A stretch of DNA of 58,816 bases from an uncultured Lachnospiraceae bacterium (GTDB lineage: Bacteria > Bacillota > Clostridia > Lachnospirales > Lachnospiraceae), in NCBI GenBank assembly GCA_944383325.1, contig CALWPC010000039.1, positions 1 through 58,816 of the forward strand, in the 5' to 3' direction. Below are positions 1 to 8,070 of the stretch, one piece after another (within the stretch, counting starts at the first letter, position 1; every line of letters begins with the position of its first letter). The notes beneath the pieces were generated by a model that was given only the letters and a program-made list of their open reading frames with translations, was not told the DNA's origin and made no database searches. The position numbers and the translations under genes were made by a program.

Positions 1-86
1 AGCTGATTTTTTAATTCCACGAGGCTATGTAACAGCAGGCGTCTTTCTTGGCTATCCAGATATAAATGGGTTTTCTTTTCTCTCAT
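1..86 (-). CDS. TnpW-like mobile-element protein, 3' part outside window
   Basis: The minus strand opens an ORF at an ATG (84-86) preceded by AAAGGA at a usable distance, and it runs off the left edge after 28 codons. The visible peptide contains THLYLDSQERRLLLHSLV and ELKNQ. It aligns residue for residue with the N-terminus of the protein encoded at 52273-52446 (YYIYITPEERNLITESLV), sharing the Y, ER, SLV and KN positions. That second copy sits directly behind a TnpV gene, so both belong to the small TnpW-type proteins of Tn4451/Tn4453-like elements; their biochemical role is unknown. An upstream in-frame ATG at 113 exists but lacks a ribosome binding site. Nothing coding is visible between 114 and the tRNA terminator. 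Confidence 0.6.
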   Translation of the reverse strand, partial: MREKKTHLYLDSQERRLLLHSLVELKNQ

Positions 87-357
87 ATTCAGCACCGTCC
101 TTTCTGCTTTCATTATATGAAAGGACAACGATGAACTCAAATATGCAACTTTTAAGGATTATCAAAACCCACAAAATACGGCTTTGAAAGAGTAACTATC
201 GCCTTTTCAATTAGCACGGTTTTTAGCAGCATTTTAAAGCAAATTAGCAGGCTAATTTATGCCGTATATCACAAGTTCGATTGTTTTCTGGCTTTGACTG
301 ATTAGCAGAAATGGCTCTTGCCAATCGCACATTGCTATGCGTTCGATTTTTCTCGGA

Positions 358-400
358 AAATAAAAAACGCCGAAAATCTTGATACTCAAGACTTTCGGCG
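358..400 (-). terminator. Rho-independent terminator of tRNA-Arg
   Basis: Positions 368-400 form a long hairpin (CGCCGAAA pairing with TTTCGGCG, extended by ATCTTGA/TCAAGAC with one mismatch). On the minus strand it is followed by a T-rich run (358-367). It sits 10 bases past the tRNA 3' end. Confidence 0.85.
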
Positions 401-410
401 GAGTTTTTGG

Positions 411-484
411 CGTCGCTAAGAGGATTTGAACCTCCGACCTACCGCTTAGGAGGCGGTCGCTCTATCCAGCTGAGCTATAGCGAC
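411..484 (-). tRNA. tRNA-Arg (anticodon CCT)
   Basis: Reading the minus strand gives a full cloverleaf. The acceptor stem GTCGCTA/TAGCGAC closes at 484 and 412, with discriminator G at 411. The anticodon stem ACCGC/GCGGT encloses the loop CTCCTAA, giving anticodon CCT (codon AGG). The T-arm carries GGTTCAAATCC. CCA is not encoded. The 3' end faces the mobile-element fragment at the left edge, and tRNA-Arg genes are common integration targets, but no duplicated tRNA end is visible here. Confidence 0.95.
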
Positions 485-570
485 ATTTAAAAAACATTCA
501 TCCAATATTCAACTTTTCATTGCTCTTCAAAACAATAATATACCCACAGATCTCGATCCCTCGGGCTATT

Positions 571-599
571 ATAATACTATATTTCCATACATATTTCAA
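571..599 (-). promoter_or_regulatory. Promoter of tRNA-Arg
   Basis: On the minus strand TTGAAA (594-599) and TATTAT (571-576) are separated by 17 bases. Initiation would fall near 564, about 80 bases ahead of the mature tRNA. A G/C-rich stretch follows the -10 box, as often seen at stable-RNA promoters. Confidence 0.6.
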
Positions 600-619
600 C
601 TTCTTTTTTATAATTCGAA

Positions 620-1495
620 TCAGTTTGTTGTCAGATACCCCTGGAGCCAGATCACCCCTTTAAATCTGCGTCCAACCTGCGGCTCTCCCAACAAATCCTT
701 TTGATTAATGCAGATGTCAATCAGAATATCATTGCATTCTACCTTCATCAAATAAATCCGGCTTCCGGTAATCGCATTTTTCACAAGCTTCAGCTCCCTG
801 ATTTCACCAAACACCGAATAATGGTCGCACTCCACTCCATACGGCATAAAACTGGAATCAACAATACTGTATAAATCCTCATTTTTTACCCGCTTTGTAA
901 GAGAAGTATAAATATCCATATCTTCCAGAGCCAGATCTTCAATAGCCTCCTCATCGCCGCTGCGCGCCCGGTTTAACAAGTCCATGCGATCTGTAGCCAC
1001 CGGCTGACGCACCTGTTTCTTCGAATGGCTGAGCGGCAGAAGAATCCGGCCTTCCGTAGACAAGCCGGAAAAGGTTACCGAGAGCATCCTCTCCCCGCCG
1101 CAAAGTTCTCCGGCCATCCCTTTCTTATACTCGACCGCATTCTGAAGATAAAAAATGAGATTCATGCCAAGTCCCACATCCTCACACACACCGGCATAGG
1201 ACTCTTTTTCCGCATGCTGTTCAACCGTCACCGAATCATACACCGACAATCCTGTCCCCAGTAAATACGGAAAATAATACTCCCGGTGGAATTGCTCCGC
1301 GTCCGTGTATTCGCCCCGCAGACAAATGCCCATGTTAAAGCCCACTTCCTGCTCAACCTCGGCAAAAACTGTTCCGTCGTCTCTCTGAAACAACGAAATC
1401 CGGTCAGCCCTGTCCTCAATACTTTTGCAAAGCTTATCAATCGCCTCTCTCGCCATCGGCTCCTCAAAGCCGATCGCTCTCATGTAACGATGCAC
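620..1495 (-). CDS. DUF3881 family protein
   Basis: This encodes a 291-residue cytoplasmic protein with no signal peptide or membrane segment. The start is GTG at 1495, chosen because AGGAGG lies about 7 bases upstream. The first 150 residues (beginning MHRYMRAIGF) and their acidic character match my recollection of DUF3881, a family found in Lachnospiraceae and relatives beside seryl-tRNA synthetase. The function is unknown. It lies downstream of serS on the same strand with about 100 bases between, so it may be cotranscribed. The C-terminal part (about 200-291, rich in I, L, Y and charged residues) could be a small beta-domain, but no catalytic motif is seen. Family assignment is moderately sure; function cannot be given. 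Confidence 0.75.
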   Translation of the reverse strand: MHRYMRAIGFEEPMAREAIDKLCKSIEDRADRISLFQRDDGTVFAEVEQEVGFNMGICLRGEYTDAEQFHREYYFPYLLGTGLSVYDSVTVEQHAEKESYAGVCEDVGLGMNLIFYLQNAVEYKKGMAGELCGGERMLSVTFSGLSTEGRILLPLSHSKKQVRQPVATDRMDLLNRARSGDEEAIEDLALEDMDIYTSLTKRVKNEDLYSIVDSSFMPYGVECDHYSVFGEIRELKLVKNAITGSRIYLMKVECNDILIDICINQKDLLGEPQVGRRFKGVIWLQGYLTTN

Positions 1496-1599
1496 CCGCT
1501 CACCTCCTGTCCGAGTAATGACTCTTATGTGCTGTACACGCCATTATGCGCTTCTTTCGTTCACCGTCTCCTCACGACCGTATGTTTTGCATCGTCCGT

Positions 1600-2880
1600 T
1601 TACTTTGCAATCTTTGTTTTTCCGCCCATATACGGAACCAACACGTCAGGAATTAAAATGCTTCCGTCCGCGCACTGGAAATTTTCCAATATTGCAGCTG
1701 TTGTTCTTCCCACGGCCACGCCGCTTCCATTCAGCGTATGCACAAACTGCGCCTTATCTTTTGCGCTGTCGCGATATTTGATATTCGCCCGTCTCGCCTG
1801 AAACGCCTCGAAGTTGCTGCAGCTTGAAATTTCCACATAGCGCTGATAACTCGGCATCCAAACCTCAATGTCATATTTCATAGCCGCGGTAAAACCAAGG
1901 TCGCCGAGGCAAATCTTCACGACACGATACGGTAAACCAAGCAGCTGAAGTACTTCCTCCGCATCTCTTGTCAGGCTTTCGAGCTCGGCATAGGAATCCT
2001 CCGGCCGCGTAAATTTCACCAATTCGACTTTGTTGAACTGATGCTGACGGATCAGCCCTCTCGTATCACGGCCGGCGCTTCCCGCCTCCGCGCGAAAACA
2101 AGCCGTATATGCGCAGTGGCAAATAGGCAGTCTGTCCCCGTCCAAAATCTGATCCCGGTACATATTGGTTACCGGCACTTCGGCAGTCGGCACTAAGAAA
2201 TATTCTTTTCCATCGCCAAGCACTTTATACGCATCTTCTTCAAATTTTGGAAGCTGACCGGTACCGGTCATGCTCTCTCTGCTCACCATAAACGGCGGGA
2301 ACACTTCCACGTAATTTTGCTTCTCCGTATGAACATCCAGGAAAAAGTTTGTGATCGCGCGCTCCAGACGTGCGCCGTCCCCCTGATAAAAGGTAAAGCG
2401 GCTTCCTGACACTTTTGCCGCTGTCTCAGGATCTAAAACTCCAAGCTCGGCTCCAAGCTCCCAATGCGGCTTTGGCTCAAAATCAAACGCCGGCGGCTCG
2501 CCGAATTTGCGAATCTCCACATTATCTTCATCTGTCTTGCCGGCAGGAACACTCGGATGCGGAACATTGGGAATAGTAAGCATCCAGTCATTTAATTCTT
2601 TCTCGGCGACCGCAACCTGTCCGTCCAGTTCCTTTACCCGGGCAGACAACTCTTTCATCTCCTCCAGAACTTCGGACACATCCTGTCCCTGCTTTTTCAG
2701 CGCGGGAATCTGCTTACTAACGCTGTTCTGGCGCGCTTTCATCGTCTCTACCTCCGCGAGAAGAGAACGCCTCCTCCCGTCCAGTTCCTGAAAACGATCC
2801 AGATCAAATTCCTCATTCCGGTTTTCCAACGCCTTTTTTACTTCTTCAAAATGATTTCTCAACAGCTTAATATCTAACAT
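1600..2880 (-). CDS. serS: Seryl-tRNA synthetase
   Basis: This enzyme charges tRNA-Ser with serine using ATP in the cytoplasm. The 426-residue product is of normal family length. Residues 1-110 form the antiparallel coiled-coil arm that contacts the long variable arm of tRNA-Ser, starting [18 protein letters not shown]. The class II catalytic core follows, with motif 2 around [21 protein letters not shown] and motif 3 near [16 protein letters not shown]. The ORF stays open for another 32 codons upstream, but the ATG at 2880 has GGAGG six bases ahead and matches the conserved N-terminus, so I use it. No T-box leader is visible in the short gap before the DUF4446 gene. It lies between DUF4446 and DUF3881 on the same strand. 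Confidence 0.97.
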   Translation of the reverse strand: MLDIKLLRNHFEEVKKALENRNEEFDLDRFQELDGRRRSLLAEVETMKARQNSVSKQIPALKKQGQDVSEVLEEMKELSARVKELDGQVAVAEKELNDWMLTIPNVPHPSVPAGKTDEDNVEIRKFGEPPAFDFEPKPHWELGAELGVLDPETAAKVSGSRFTFYQGDGARLERAITNFFLDVHTEKQNYVEVFPPFMVSRESMTGTGQLPKFEEDAYKVLGDGKEYFLVPTAEVPVTNMYRDQILDGDRLPICHCAYTACFRAEAGSAGRDTRGLIRQHQFNKVELVKFTRPEDSYAELESLTRDAEEVLQLLGLPYRVVKICLGDLGFTAAMKYDIEVWMPSYQRYVEISSCSNFEAFQARRANIKYRDSAKDKAQFVHTLNGSGVAVGRTTAAILENFQCADGSILIPDVLVPYMGGKTKIAK

Positions 2881-2908
2881 AACAGCCTCCGTTTCCTTAT
2901 TTTTACAG

Positions 2909-3412
2909 TTATTGCATATAATTATTCGAGTTTTTTGCAATTTCAAGCGCTTCTTTTTCCTCGGCTCCAAGCACAATATAAGACTCGCCGTTCACCACTT
3001 CCTTTGCATACGTATAACACCCCTCACGCGCATGCACGGAATTAATCACAATACCACTGTTCTGGTGATTGAGCAATGCGAGGGCAAAACTTAAATTCCC
3101 TCCCATATCGTCAAACGCGTCATATTTCACGATTCCCACTTTTTGCAGAGACAATTTGCCCATTTCATTAATCTGTTCCAGAGAGTCGGCGACAAGGCGC
3201 GTGGATTTTTTCAGCGCATCCATCTCCGCAAATCGTTTTAAAATAATTTGTTCCATATCCTTTACATCTTTGCCCCGCAAAAAGCGGTTGTATCGCTGCT
3301 CCAACAGCGCAATCCGTTTCTGCGCCTGTGCAAGCTTCACAAACAAAACAACAATCAGCATGCACAGCACGACTGCAACCGCAGTCATGGCAATCAGCAA
3401 TACCTGATCCAT
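2909..3412 (-). CDS. DUF4446 family membrane-anchored protein
   Basis: This is a 167-residue protein with one N-terminal transmembrane helix (about residues 5-28, [18 protein letters not shown]). A coiled-coil stretch (about 30-80) and a C-terminal domain (about 95-160) follow. The C-terminal domain contains [22 protein letters not shown] and [20 protein letters not shown], the hallmark of DUF4446. The function is unknown; the family is often found between parB and serS in Clostridia, as here. Two ATGs lie six bases apart. The second (3412) is placed correctly behind GGAGG, whereas the first abuts it. The gene is 21 bases downstream of parB and probably in its operon. Confidence 0.85.
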   Translation of the reverse strand: MDQVLLIAMTAVAVVLCMLIVVLFVKLAQAQKRIALLEQRYNRFLRGKDVKDMEQIILKRFAEMDALKKSTRLVADSLEQINEMGKLSLQKVGIVKYDAFDDMGGNLSFALALLNHQNSGIVINSVHAREGCYTYAKEVVNGESYIVLGAEEKEALEIAKNSNNYMQ

Positions 3413-3433
3413 ATACATCCTCCGTTTTCTATA

Positions 3434-4441
3434 TTAATTGTTTTCATTTGAACTTATAATAAGTTGCGTTAATCGTTCCAATTCTGCATTCGAGTGGTAG
3501 GAAATTTCAATCTTTCCGCGATCCTGCGACTTGCTGTTGACAGCAACCTTTGTACCCATAACCGCCGACATTTTTTCAGACAGATCCCGGTATACAATTT
3601 GCAGCTCAGGAGACAGGACCGTCTTCGCTCTTACCGTTTTTGCCGGCTGCAAAAGCTGTCTGACAATACGTTCCGTTTCCCTCACGCTCAATTTTTCATC
3701 AAACACCTGCATGGCCGTTGTATACTGCAATTCCTGATTTTCAAGAGAAAGCAGCGCCCTTGCGTGACCTGCGGAAATCATCTGATCTATCAACATTTGC
3801 TGAACACGCTCGTCCAGTTTTAAAAGACGCAGCGAATTTGTAATCGCCGTTCTGCTCTTTGAAACACGCTCTGCAACCTCATCCTGCTTCAACTGAAACT
3901 CCGTCAAAAGCCGCTGATATGCCTGCGCCTCCTCAACCGGATTTAAATTTTCTCTCTGAATATTCTCAATTAACGAAACCTCTACTAACTCTTGAGCTGA
4001 CACCTCACGGACAACAACCGGCACTTCTTTCAATCCCGCCAGTTTTGCCGCCCGCCACCGGCGCTCGCCCGCAATAATTTCATAATAGTCTCCCTTTTTC
4101 TGCACAAGAATCGGGTTCAACACTCCATATTGCCGAATCGAGTCAGCAAGTTCCAACAATGCATCTTCATCAAAATTGCGCCGCGGCTGCGCCCGATTCG
4201 GCTCAATCTCTGTCACCTTCACGAAATGATCTGCCGGTACTTCGACAATTTTCTCAATTTCTACAACGCGCTCGGGCGCCGCATCTTTACTCTTGCTGTG
4301 AGCTATTTTTACAGGTGTTTTTTTTGTTTCATCCTTCAGCGTCTCCTGCTGTTTGTTCTCCTTTTTTGCCGGAGGGATCAGGCTGTTTATCCCTTTTCCT
4401 CCGCCGTTTAGACCTCGTCCCAGGCCGCCCTTTGCCGCCAT
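3434..4441 (-). CDS. parB: Chromosome-partitioning protein ParB (Spo0J)
   Basis: ParB binds parS, loads as a CTP-dependent clamp, spreads along DNA and recruits SMC; with ParA it segregates origins. The 335-residue product starts with the typical KGGLGRGLN segment. A low-complexity, lysine-rich linker (about 25-60) precedes the conserved core: GERRWRAAKLAGL (about 125-137) and ENIQRENLNPVEEA (about 159-172, the CTP/Mg contact box). A helix-turn-helix lies around 187-206 (KQDEVAERVSKSRTAITN) and a C-terminal dimer domain ends the protein. The start codon overlaps the parA stop codon (TAATG), so translation is coupled. The linker is longer than in Bacillus Spo0J, which is about 280 residues. 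Confidence 0.96.
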   Translation of the reverse strand: MAAKGGLGRGLNGGGKGINSLIPPAKKENKQQETLKDETKKTPVKIAHSKSKDAAPERVVEIEKIVEVPADHFVKVTEIEPNRAQPRRNFDEDALLELADSIRQYGVLNPILVQKKGDYYEIIAGERRWRAAKLAGLKEVPVVVREVSAQELVEVSLIENIQRENLNPVEEAQAYQRLLTEFQLKQDEVAERVSKSRTAITNSLRLLKLDERVQQMLIDQMISAGHARALLSLENQELQYTTAMQVFDEKLSVRETERIVRQLLQPAKTVRAKTVLSPELQIVYRDLSEKMSAVMGTKVAVNSKSQDRGKIEISYHSNAELERLTQLIISSNENN

Positions 4442-5214
4442 TAATCATCCACTCCTCTGTGTAAAACCTCGTCCGCAAGCATACGGTAATTTTCTGCTCC
4501 TGCCGATTTTGGATCATAGATGGTAATCGGCACTCCATAGCTCGGCGCTTCCGCAAGCCGAACATTTCTCGGAATAATCGTTTTATAAATTGTTTGCTGC
4601 AAATTTTCTTTTACATTATCCACTACCTGAAGCGAGAGGTTTGTCCGTGCGTCATACATCGTAAACACGACTCCCTCAACTTCCAGTTTCTCATTCAGCC
4701 GCTCCTTAACTAATTCAACCGTGTGCAGCAGCTGAGTCAATCCCTCGAGCGCATAATATTCGCATTGAATTGGCACAAGCACGGTATCTGCTGCAGTGAG
4801 TGCATTGACCGTCAACATGTTCAGAGACGGAGGACAGTCAATAATAATAAAATCATACGCCTCGCGGATCTCCCTCACCGCATCACGCATAATAAATTCC
4901 TTATTCTCCATGCCAATCAACTCGATCTCGGCGCCGGAAAGATCTATATTTGAGGGCCAAATATCAAGGTTGTCTACAAAATCATTTTCAATCGTACAGT
5001 CGTAAACCGTACATTCGCCCAACATTAACTCATATAGCGTATGCTCCAGTTCGTTTTTATCATATCCCAAACCGCTCGTCGTATTTCCCTGAGGATCAGC
5101 GTCAATCACCAGGACTCGCTGGCCGGCCTCCGCAAGACATGCCGACAAATTAATTGCAGTGGTTGTCTTTCCAACGCCGCCTTTTTGATTCGCTACGGCT
5201 ATAATCCTTCCCAT
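4441..5214 (-). CDS. parA: ParA/Soj ATPase
   Basis: ParA is a DNA-binding, deviant Walker-type ATPase that partners ParB in origin segregation and, as Soj, modulates DnaA. The 257-residue product carries the deviant Walker A KGGVGKTTTAINL at residues 11-23, the switch I region DADPQGNTTSGLG (about 40-52) and Walker B FIIIDCPPSLNMLT (about 117-130). The ORF continues 30 codons upstream, but the ATG at 5214 has GGGGGA eight bases ahead and fits the conserved MGRIIAVANQKGG start. A minus-strand TATAAT lies at 5246-5251 and a perfect parS at 5334, so the operon may respond to ParB. Confidence 0.97.
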   Translation of the reverse strand: MGRIIAVANQKGGVGKTTTAINLSACLAEAGQRVLVIDADPQGNTTSGLGYDKNELEHTLYELMLGECTVYDCTIENDFVDNLDIWPSNIDLSGAEIELIGMENKEFIMRDAVREIREAYDFIIIDCPPSLNMLTVNALTAADTVLVPIQCEYYALEGLTQLLHTVELVKERLNEKLEVEGVVFTMYDARTNLSLQVVDNVKENLQQTIYKTIIPRNVRLAEAPSYGVPITIYDPKSAGAENYRMLADEVLHRGVDD

Positions 5215-5245
5215 GCAATTCCCCCTTTTATAACCACTTGCCACT

Positions 5246-5251
5246 ATTATA
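5246..5251 (-). promoter_or_regulatory. Candidate -10 element for parAB
   Basis: A perfect TATAAT on the minus strand lies about 32 bases ahead of the parA start codon. The matching -35 (TGGCAT or TTTGAA, depending on spacing) is poor, so the promoter is only tentative. Confidence 0.4.
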
Positions 5252-5333
5252 TCACTGATTTTTTCAAAATGCCATAGTGGATAACAAGTTCTTCGAAAAT
5301 TCACTTGTTCTTATCGTCAAAAGCGTAATACAA

Positions 5334-5349
5334 TGTTTCACGTGAAACA
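5334..5349. promoter_or_regulatory. parS site 1
   Basis: The 16-base palindrome TGTTTCACGTGAAACA matches the bacterial parS consensus exactly. It lies 120 bases upstream of parA in the intergenic region and is the expected nucleation site for the ParB encoded next door. Confidence 0.95.
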
Positions 5350-5424
5350 TATCCCATTTTAAAGCATGGCAATGTCCTATAATTCAGTAGAACTACATTT
5401 CTGTGATCTTTTTTCCTATTGAAC

Positions 5425-5464
5425 AAAAAAAGACAGCAGAAGAGCAATACCCCTTTCCGCTGTC
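5425..5464 (-). terminator. Terminator downstream of the coiled-coil gene
   Basis: A hairpin with GACAGC/GCTGTC ends (5432-5464) is followed on the minus strand by seven Ts (5425-5431). It lies just after the stop codon of the gene at 5478. Confidence 0.8.
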
Positions 5465-5477
5465 CAACAAACCTATT

Positions 5478-6110
5478 TCAAGCGAATGTTTCACGTGAAA
5501 CATTCGCATCTTCTAATTCATGAATCAACTGCATAATCTCTCTCCGCACTTTGTCCAGTTCGAGGCTGCATCGAACCATATCTACATATAAGTAATTATT
5601 CATTTCCTCCAATTTGGCATATACATCTCGCAGCTTATCCACGTAGCGTTTATTTGTATTTACATTCTTTGTATTGAGCGTTTGAATTTCTTCGGCAGGT
5701 TTGTCTGCCACAATATCCGGTTTTTCCGTTTCCGTTTGCTCGTCCTGAGAATTTGTTTCTTTCTTAATTTGCTGTTCTCTGTAAAATTCTAGCTGTTCCT
5801 TCATTTCTTTCAGCTTTTCTTCATAAAACTGTATGTCATGCATATATTTTTCATTTTGCTTCTCATACATTTCCTGACGTGCACGTGTTTGAATAATCTG
5901 TTCTTTACTTTCGGAATCTATCGTAATGGGAGAGAAGAGTTGAAAGCCGGCATCTTCCTTTTCCTGCAGTTTCGCTATTGTTTCATGGCATTCCTGAATC
6001 GCAGCTGTATTTTTTTCATAAAAATTATTCAGGCTGTCGCACATATCGCTGTATTCTTGAATTTGCTGCTCAAAATATTCCTCTAAATTATTGGATAACT
6101 GTTCTTTCAT
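5478..6110 (-). CDS. Unrecognised coiled-coil protein beside parAB
   Basis: This is a 210-residue, highly charged cytoplasmic protein with no signal peptide or membrane helix. Long heptad-like helices run at about 5-115 (with a YEKQNEKYMHDIQFYEEKLK stretch) and about 150-205, separated by a polar E/T/D/K-rich linker (about 118-140). I do not recognise the family. The start at 6110 is chosen because GAGGG precedes it; an ATG ten codons upstream has no ribosome site. The last codons (NVSRETFA) are written by a perfect parS palindrome. The position between parA and the rsmG cluster resembles that of noc in Bacillus, but the product has no HTH and is not a Noc homologue. A structural or scaffolding role at the origin is possible but unproven. 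Confidence 0.7.
   Translation of the reverse strand: MKEQLSNNLEEYFEQQIQEYSDMCDSLNNFYEKNTAAIQECHETIAKLQEKEDAGFQLFSPITIDSESKEQIIQTRARQEMYEKQNEKYMHDIQFYEEKLKEMKEQLEFYREQQIKKETNSQDEQTETEKPDIVADKPAEEIQTLNTKNVNTNKRYVDKLRDVYAKLEEMNNYLYVDMVRCSLELDKVRREIMQLIHELEDANVSRETFA
5482..5507. promoter_or_regulatory. parS site 2, inside a coding region
   Basis: A perfect parS (5487-5502) is embedded in a 26-base perfect palindrome (5482-5507). It encodes the C-terminal NVSRETF of the coiled-coil gene. It lies 153 bases from parS site 1. Confidence 0.95.
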
Positions 6111-6237
6111 TTTAAGGTTCCCTCTTTTATGATACATCACATATTATTTATAATTCCAATCGATTAAATTTGCACTTACAGACTTTCTTTCTTGATTGTA
6201 CACACTCAACCAATTTCATGCAACCCCAAAATCTTTC

Positions 6238-6266
6238 TTGTAACTTTATTTAGATTGATTTATACT
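6238..6266 (+). promoter_or_regulatory. Promoter of the hydrolase-like gene
   Basis: TTGTAA (6238-6243) and TATACT (6261-6266) are separated by exactly 17 bases, 44 bases ahead of the ATG at 6310. Confidence 0.7.
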
Positions 6267-6309
6267 GAATATAGACAGAATCGGTACGAATCGAAAGGAA
6301 TGGATTGCC

Positions 6310-7263
6310 ATGAAAAAATTTTTTAAAAAACTGTTTTCACTTACCGCGCTTTTTTCCGTTCTCCTATTTTTACTAAACAAATTTATTTATGCACTGGCAA
6401 CGGTAAAAAATCTGCTCAGAAGCGACGACGGATCTTTTTACGAATGGAAGTACGGAAATATTTATTACCAGAAAGAGGGCAGTGGTCCCGCTTTGCTGTT
6501 AGTGCACGATTTAAGATGCGACTCCAGTTCGTATGATTTCAGCCGCTTAGTGCGTCCGCTTTCCGAACATTATACCGTGTATACTTTAGATTTGCTCGGC
6601 TGTGGTCGTTCCGACCGCCCCAATTTAACTTACACAAACTTTCTCTATGTACAGCTTCTTGAGTGTTTTATAAGAGACGTAATCAAGCAGCCCGTCATTG
6701 TCGCATCCGCCGGACAAAGCGTCCCGTTTGCACTGCTTGCCTCAAGATGCAGCGATCTGATTACGGAAGAGATCTTTATTAATCCTCAGTCATTCCGCGA
6801 TCAGAGCCGTTATCCGGACAAAAACAGCAAGCTCGTCCGTCTTGCAATTTCTCTGCCCGTGTTTGGAACCGCTTATTATAATTTTCAGTTTTGCTATCAG
6901 AAAATTTTAGGCTTCGCCCGCGAAACCTACTTTGCAAGCCATGGAGATATGTCTGCGCAGTATATAAACACCTGCTACGAAAGCGCGCATCTTATGAAAT
7001 CGTCAGGACGATTTTTGTATGCCAGTCTGGCGTCCGGTTACACGAATATGAATATTGCGCCGATGGTGTCCTCCTCCAAAATCCCTCTGCACCTGATTGT
7101 GGGAAAAGAAGCGCAAAACGCCGGCGTGGTTCTGGAACAATTTAAACAATTAAATGATTCGATCGACAGCTGCATTTTGCCTTATGCAAAGCAGATTCCT
7201 CAATTCGAGAGACCGGATCAGACCGCAAAAGCATTTTTCAAATTGCTGCAGGTTTCTGAATAA
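6310..7263 (+). CDS. Membrane-anchored alpha/beta-hydrolase-fold protein, probably inactive
   Basis: This is a 317-residue protein with an N-terminal hydrophobic anchor (about 7-30) after a KKFFKK basic cap, followed by an alpha/beta-hydrolase fold. The oxyanion region reads LLLVHDLRCDSSSYDF (about 62-77) and the strand-5 region LDLLGCGRSDRP (93-104). The nucleophile elbow is abnormal (VASAGQS, 131-137, instead of G-x-S-x-G). The usual catalytic His motif GHxPxxExP appears as AKQIPQFERP, without histidine. So the fold is recognisable but the triad is not, and a structural or binding role is more likely than hydrolysis. It is a single plus-strand gene amid minus-strand genes, with its own promoter and a terminator at 7281-7319. 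The substrate is unknown. Confidence 0.75.
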   Translation: MKKFFKKLFSLTALFSVLLFLLNKFIYALATVKNLLRSDDGSFYEWKYGNIYYQKEGSGPALLLVHDLRCDSSSYDFSRLVRPLSEHYTVYTLDLLGCGRSDRPNLTYTNFLYVQLLECFIRDVIKQPVIVASAGQSVPFALLASRCSDLITEEIFINPQSFRDQSRYPDKNSKLVRLAISLPVFGTAYYNFQFCYQKILGFARETYFASHGDMSAQYINTCYESAHLMKSSGRFLYASLASGYTNMNIAPMVSSSKIPLHLIVGKEAQNAGVVLEQFKQLNDSIDSCILPYAKQIPQFERPDQTAKAFFKLLQVSE

Positions 7264-7280
7264 TCAATTTATACACTCAA

Positions 7281-7319
7281 AAACCCTCCGCCTCAAACCA
7301 CACACGAAGCGGAGGGTTT
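7281..7319. terminator. Bidirectional terminator between hydrolase gene and rsmG
   Basis: An 11-bp stem AAACCCTCCGC/GCGGAGGGTTT encloses a 17-base loop. It is flanked by A and T tracts and serves the convergent genes on both sides; the minus-strand reading (rsmG end) has the better T-run. Confidence 0.85.
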
Positions 7320-7332
7320 CTCATATTCAGGA

Positions 7333-8070
7333 TCATTTGCCAAGCGGCCGTTTTGAGGGCAGTCCGGCCTTGCGCGGGTACTTTTTCGGCGTGTTTTCTT
7401 CCTTTTCAATGACGACCAGAGAGCGCCCCTGCGCGGACTGCGCAAGTTCAAACAGCACTACATCCGCGAGCACGCCTCCGAGTTCCTCAATCGCCGGGTC
7501 GGCGGCGCGGCATTCCCGCTCTACATCAGCGCTTTTATACGCGATAAACAAACCGCCCTGACCGACAAACGGAATGCAATACTCCGACAGCACGGCCAGA
7601 TCAGCGACCGCCCGCGATACGCACAAGTCAAATTGCTGCCGGTAACGCTTATTTTGTCCAAATTCTTCCGCACGTCCGTGAATGGCTGTAATCTGCTTCA
7701 AGCCCATTCCCCGAATCGCTTCATTCAGAAAATCAACCCGCTTCCTCAGTGAATCCAACAGCACAATATTCAAATGGGGAAACGCAATTTTCAGCGGGAT
7801 GCCCGGAAAGCCGGCGCCCGTTCCGACGTCTATGACGGTGTGAAGATCAGACGGATCCACCGCCAGCACGAGGGACAGACTGTCGAGAAAATGTCTGCAG
7901 ACCACCTCCTCAAATCCGGTGATCGCCGTCAAATTCATAACTTTATTTTTTTCTGTCAGATATTCATAATACCAGAGAAACTGCTGAATCTGCAGCTTAG
8001 ACAATTCGATCTGCAGCTCGCGCAATCCGTCATAAAAGATTTCCAATGGGTAGTCGTTCAATTTTTTCAT
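7333..8070 (-). CDS. rsmG: 16S rRNA (guanine527-N7)-methyltransferase
   Basis: This S-adenosylmethionine-dependent enzyme methylates N7 of G527 in 16S rRNA; loss gives low-level streptomycin resistance in other bacteria. The 245-residue product has the GidB signature: NKVMNLTAI (about 41-49), HFLDSL (about 60-65) and SAM motif [21 protein letters not shown] (about 79-98), then [11 protein letters not shown] and CVSRAVADL. The C-terminus ends in a basic tail ([17 protein letters not shown]). The start codon overlaps the mnmG stop by four bases (ATGA), so the two are translationally coupled. It is the last gene of an mnmE-mnmG-rsmG series. Confidence 0.96.
   Translation of the reverse strand: MKKLNDYPLEIFYDGLRELQIELSKLQIQQFLWYYEYLTEKNKVMNLTAITGFEEVVCRHFLDSLSLVLAVDPSDLHTVIDVGTGAGFPGIPLKIAFPHLNIVLLDSLRKRVDFLNEAIRGMGLKQITAIHGRAEEFGQNKRYRQQFDLCVSRAVADLAVLSEYCIPFVGQGGLFIAYKSADVERECRAADPAIEELGGVLADVVLFELAQSAQGRSLVVIEKEENTPKKYPRKAGLPSKRPLGK

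Noticed and set aside
2881-2976. N-terminal extension of serS
   Set aside because: The upstream ATG has no ribosome site, and SerRS proteins begin at MLDIK; the extension overlaps the end of the DUF4446 gene.
2881-3433. T-box leader for serS
   Set aside because: The gap upstream of serS is only 28 bases and contains no specifier or antiterminator structure.
5478-6110. Noc (nucleoid occlusion protein)
   Set aside because: The location fits, but there is no ParB-like core or helix-turn-helix, only coiled coils.
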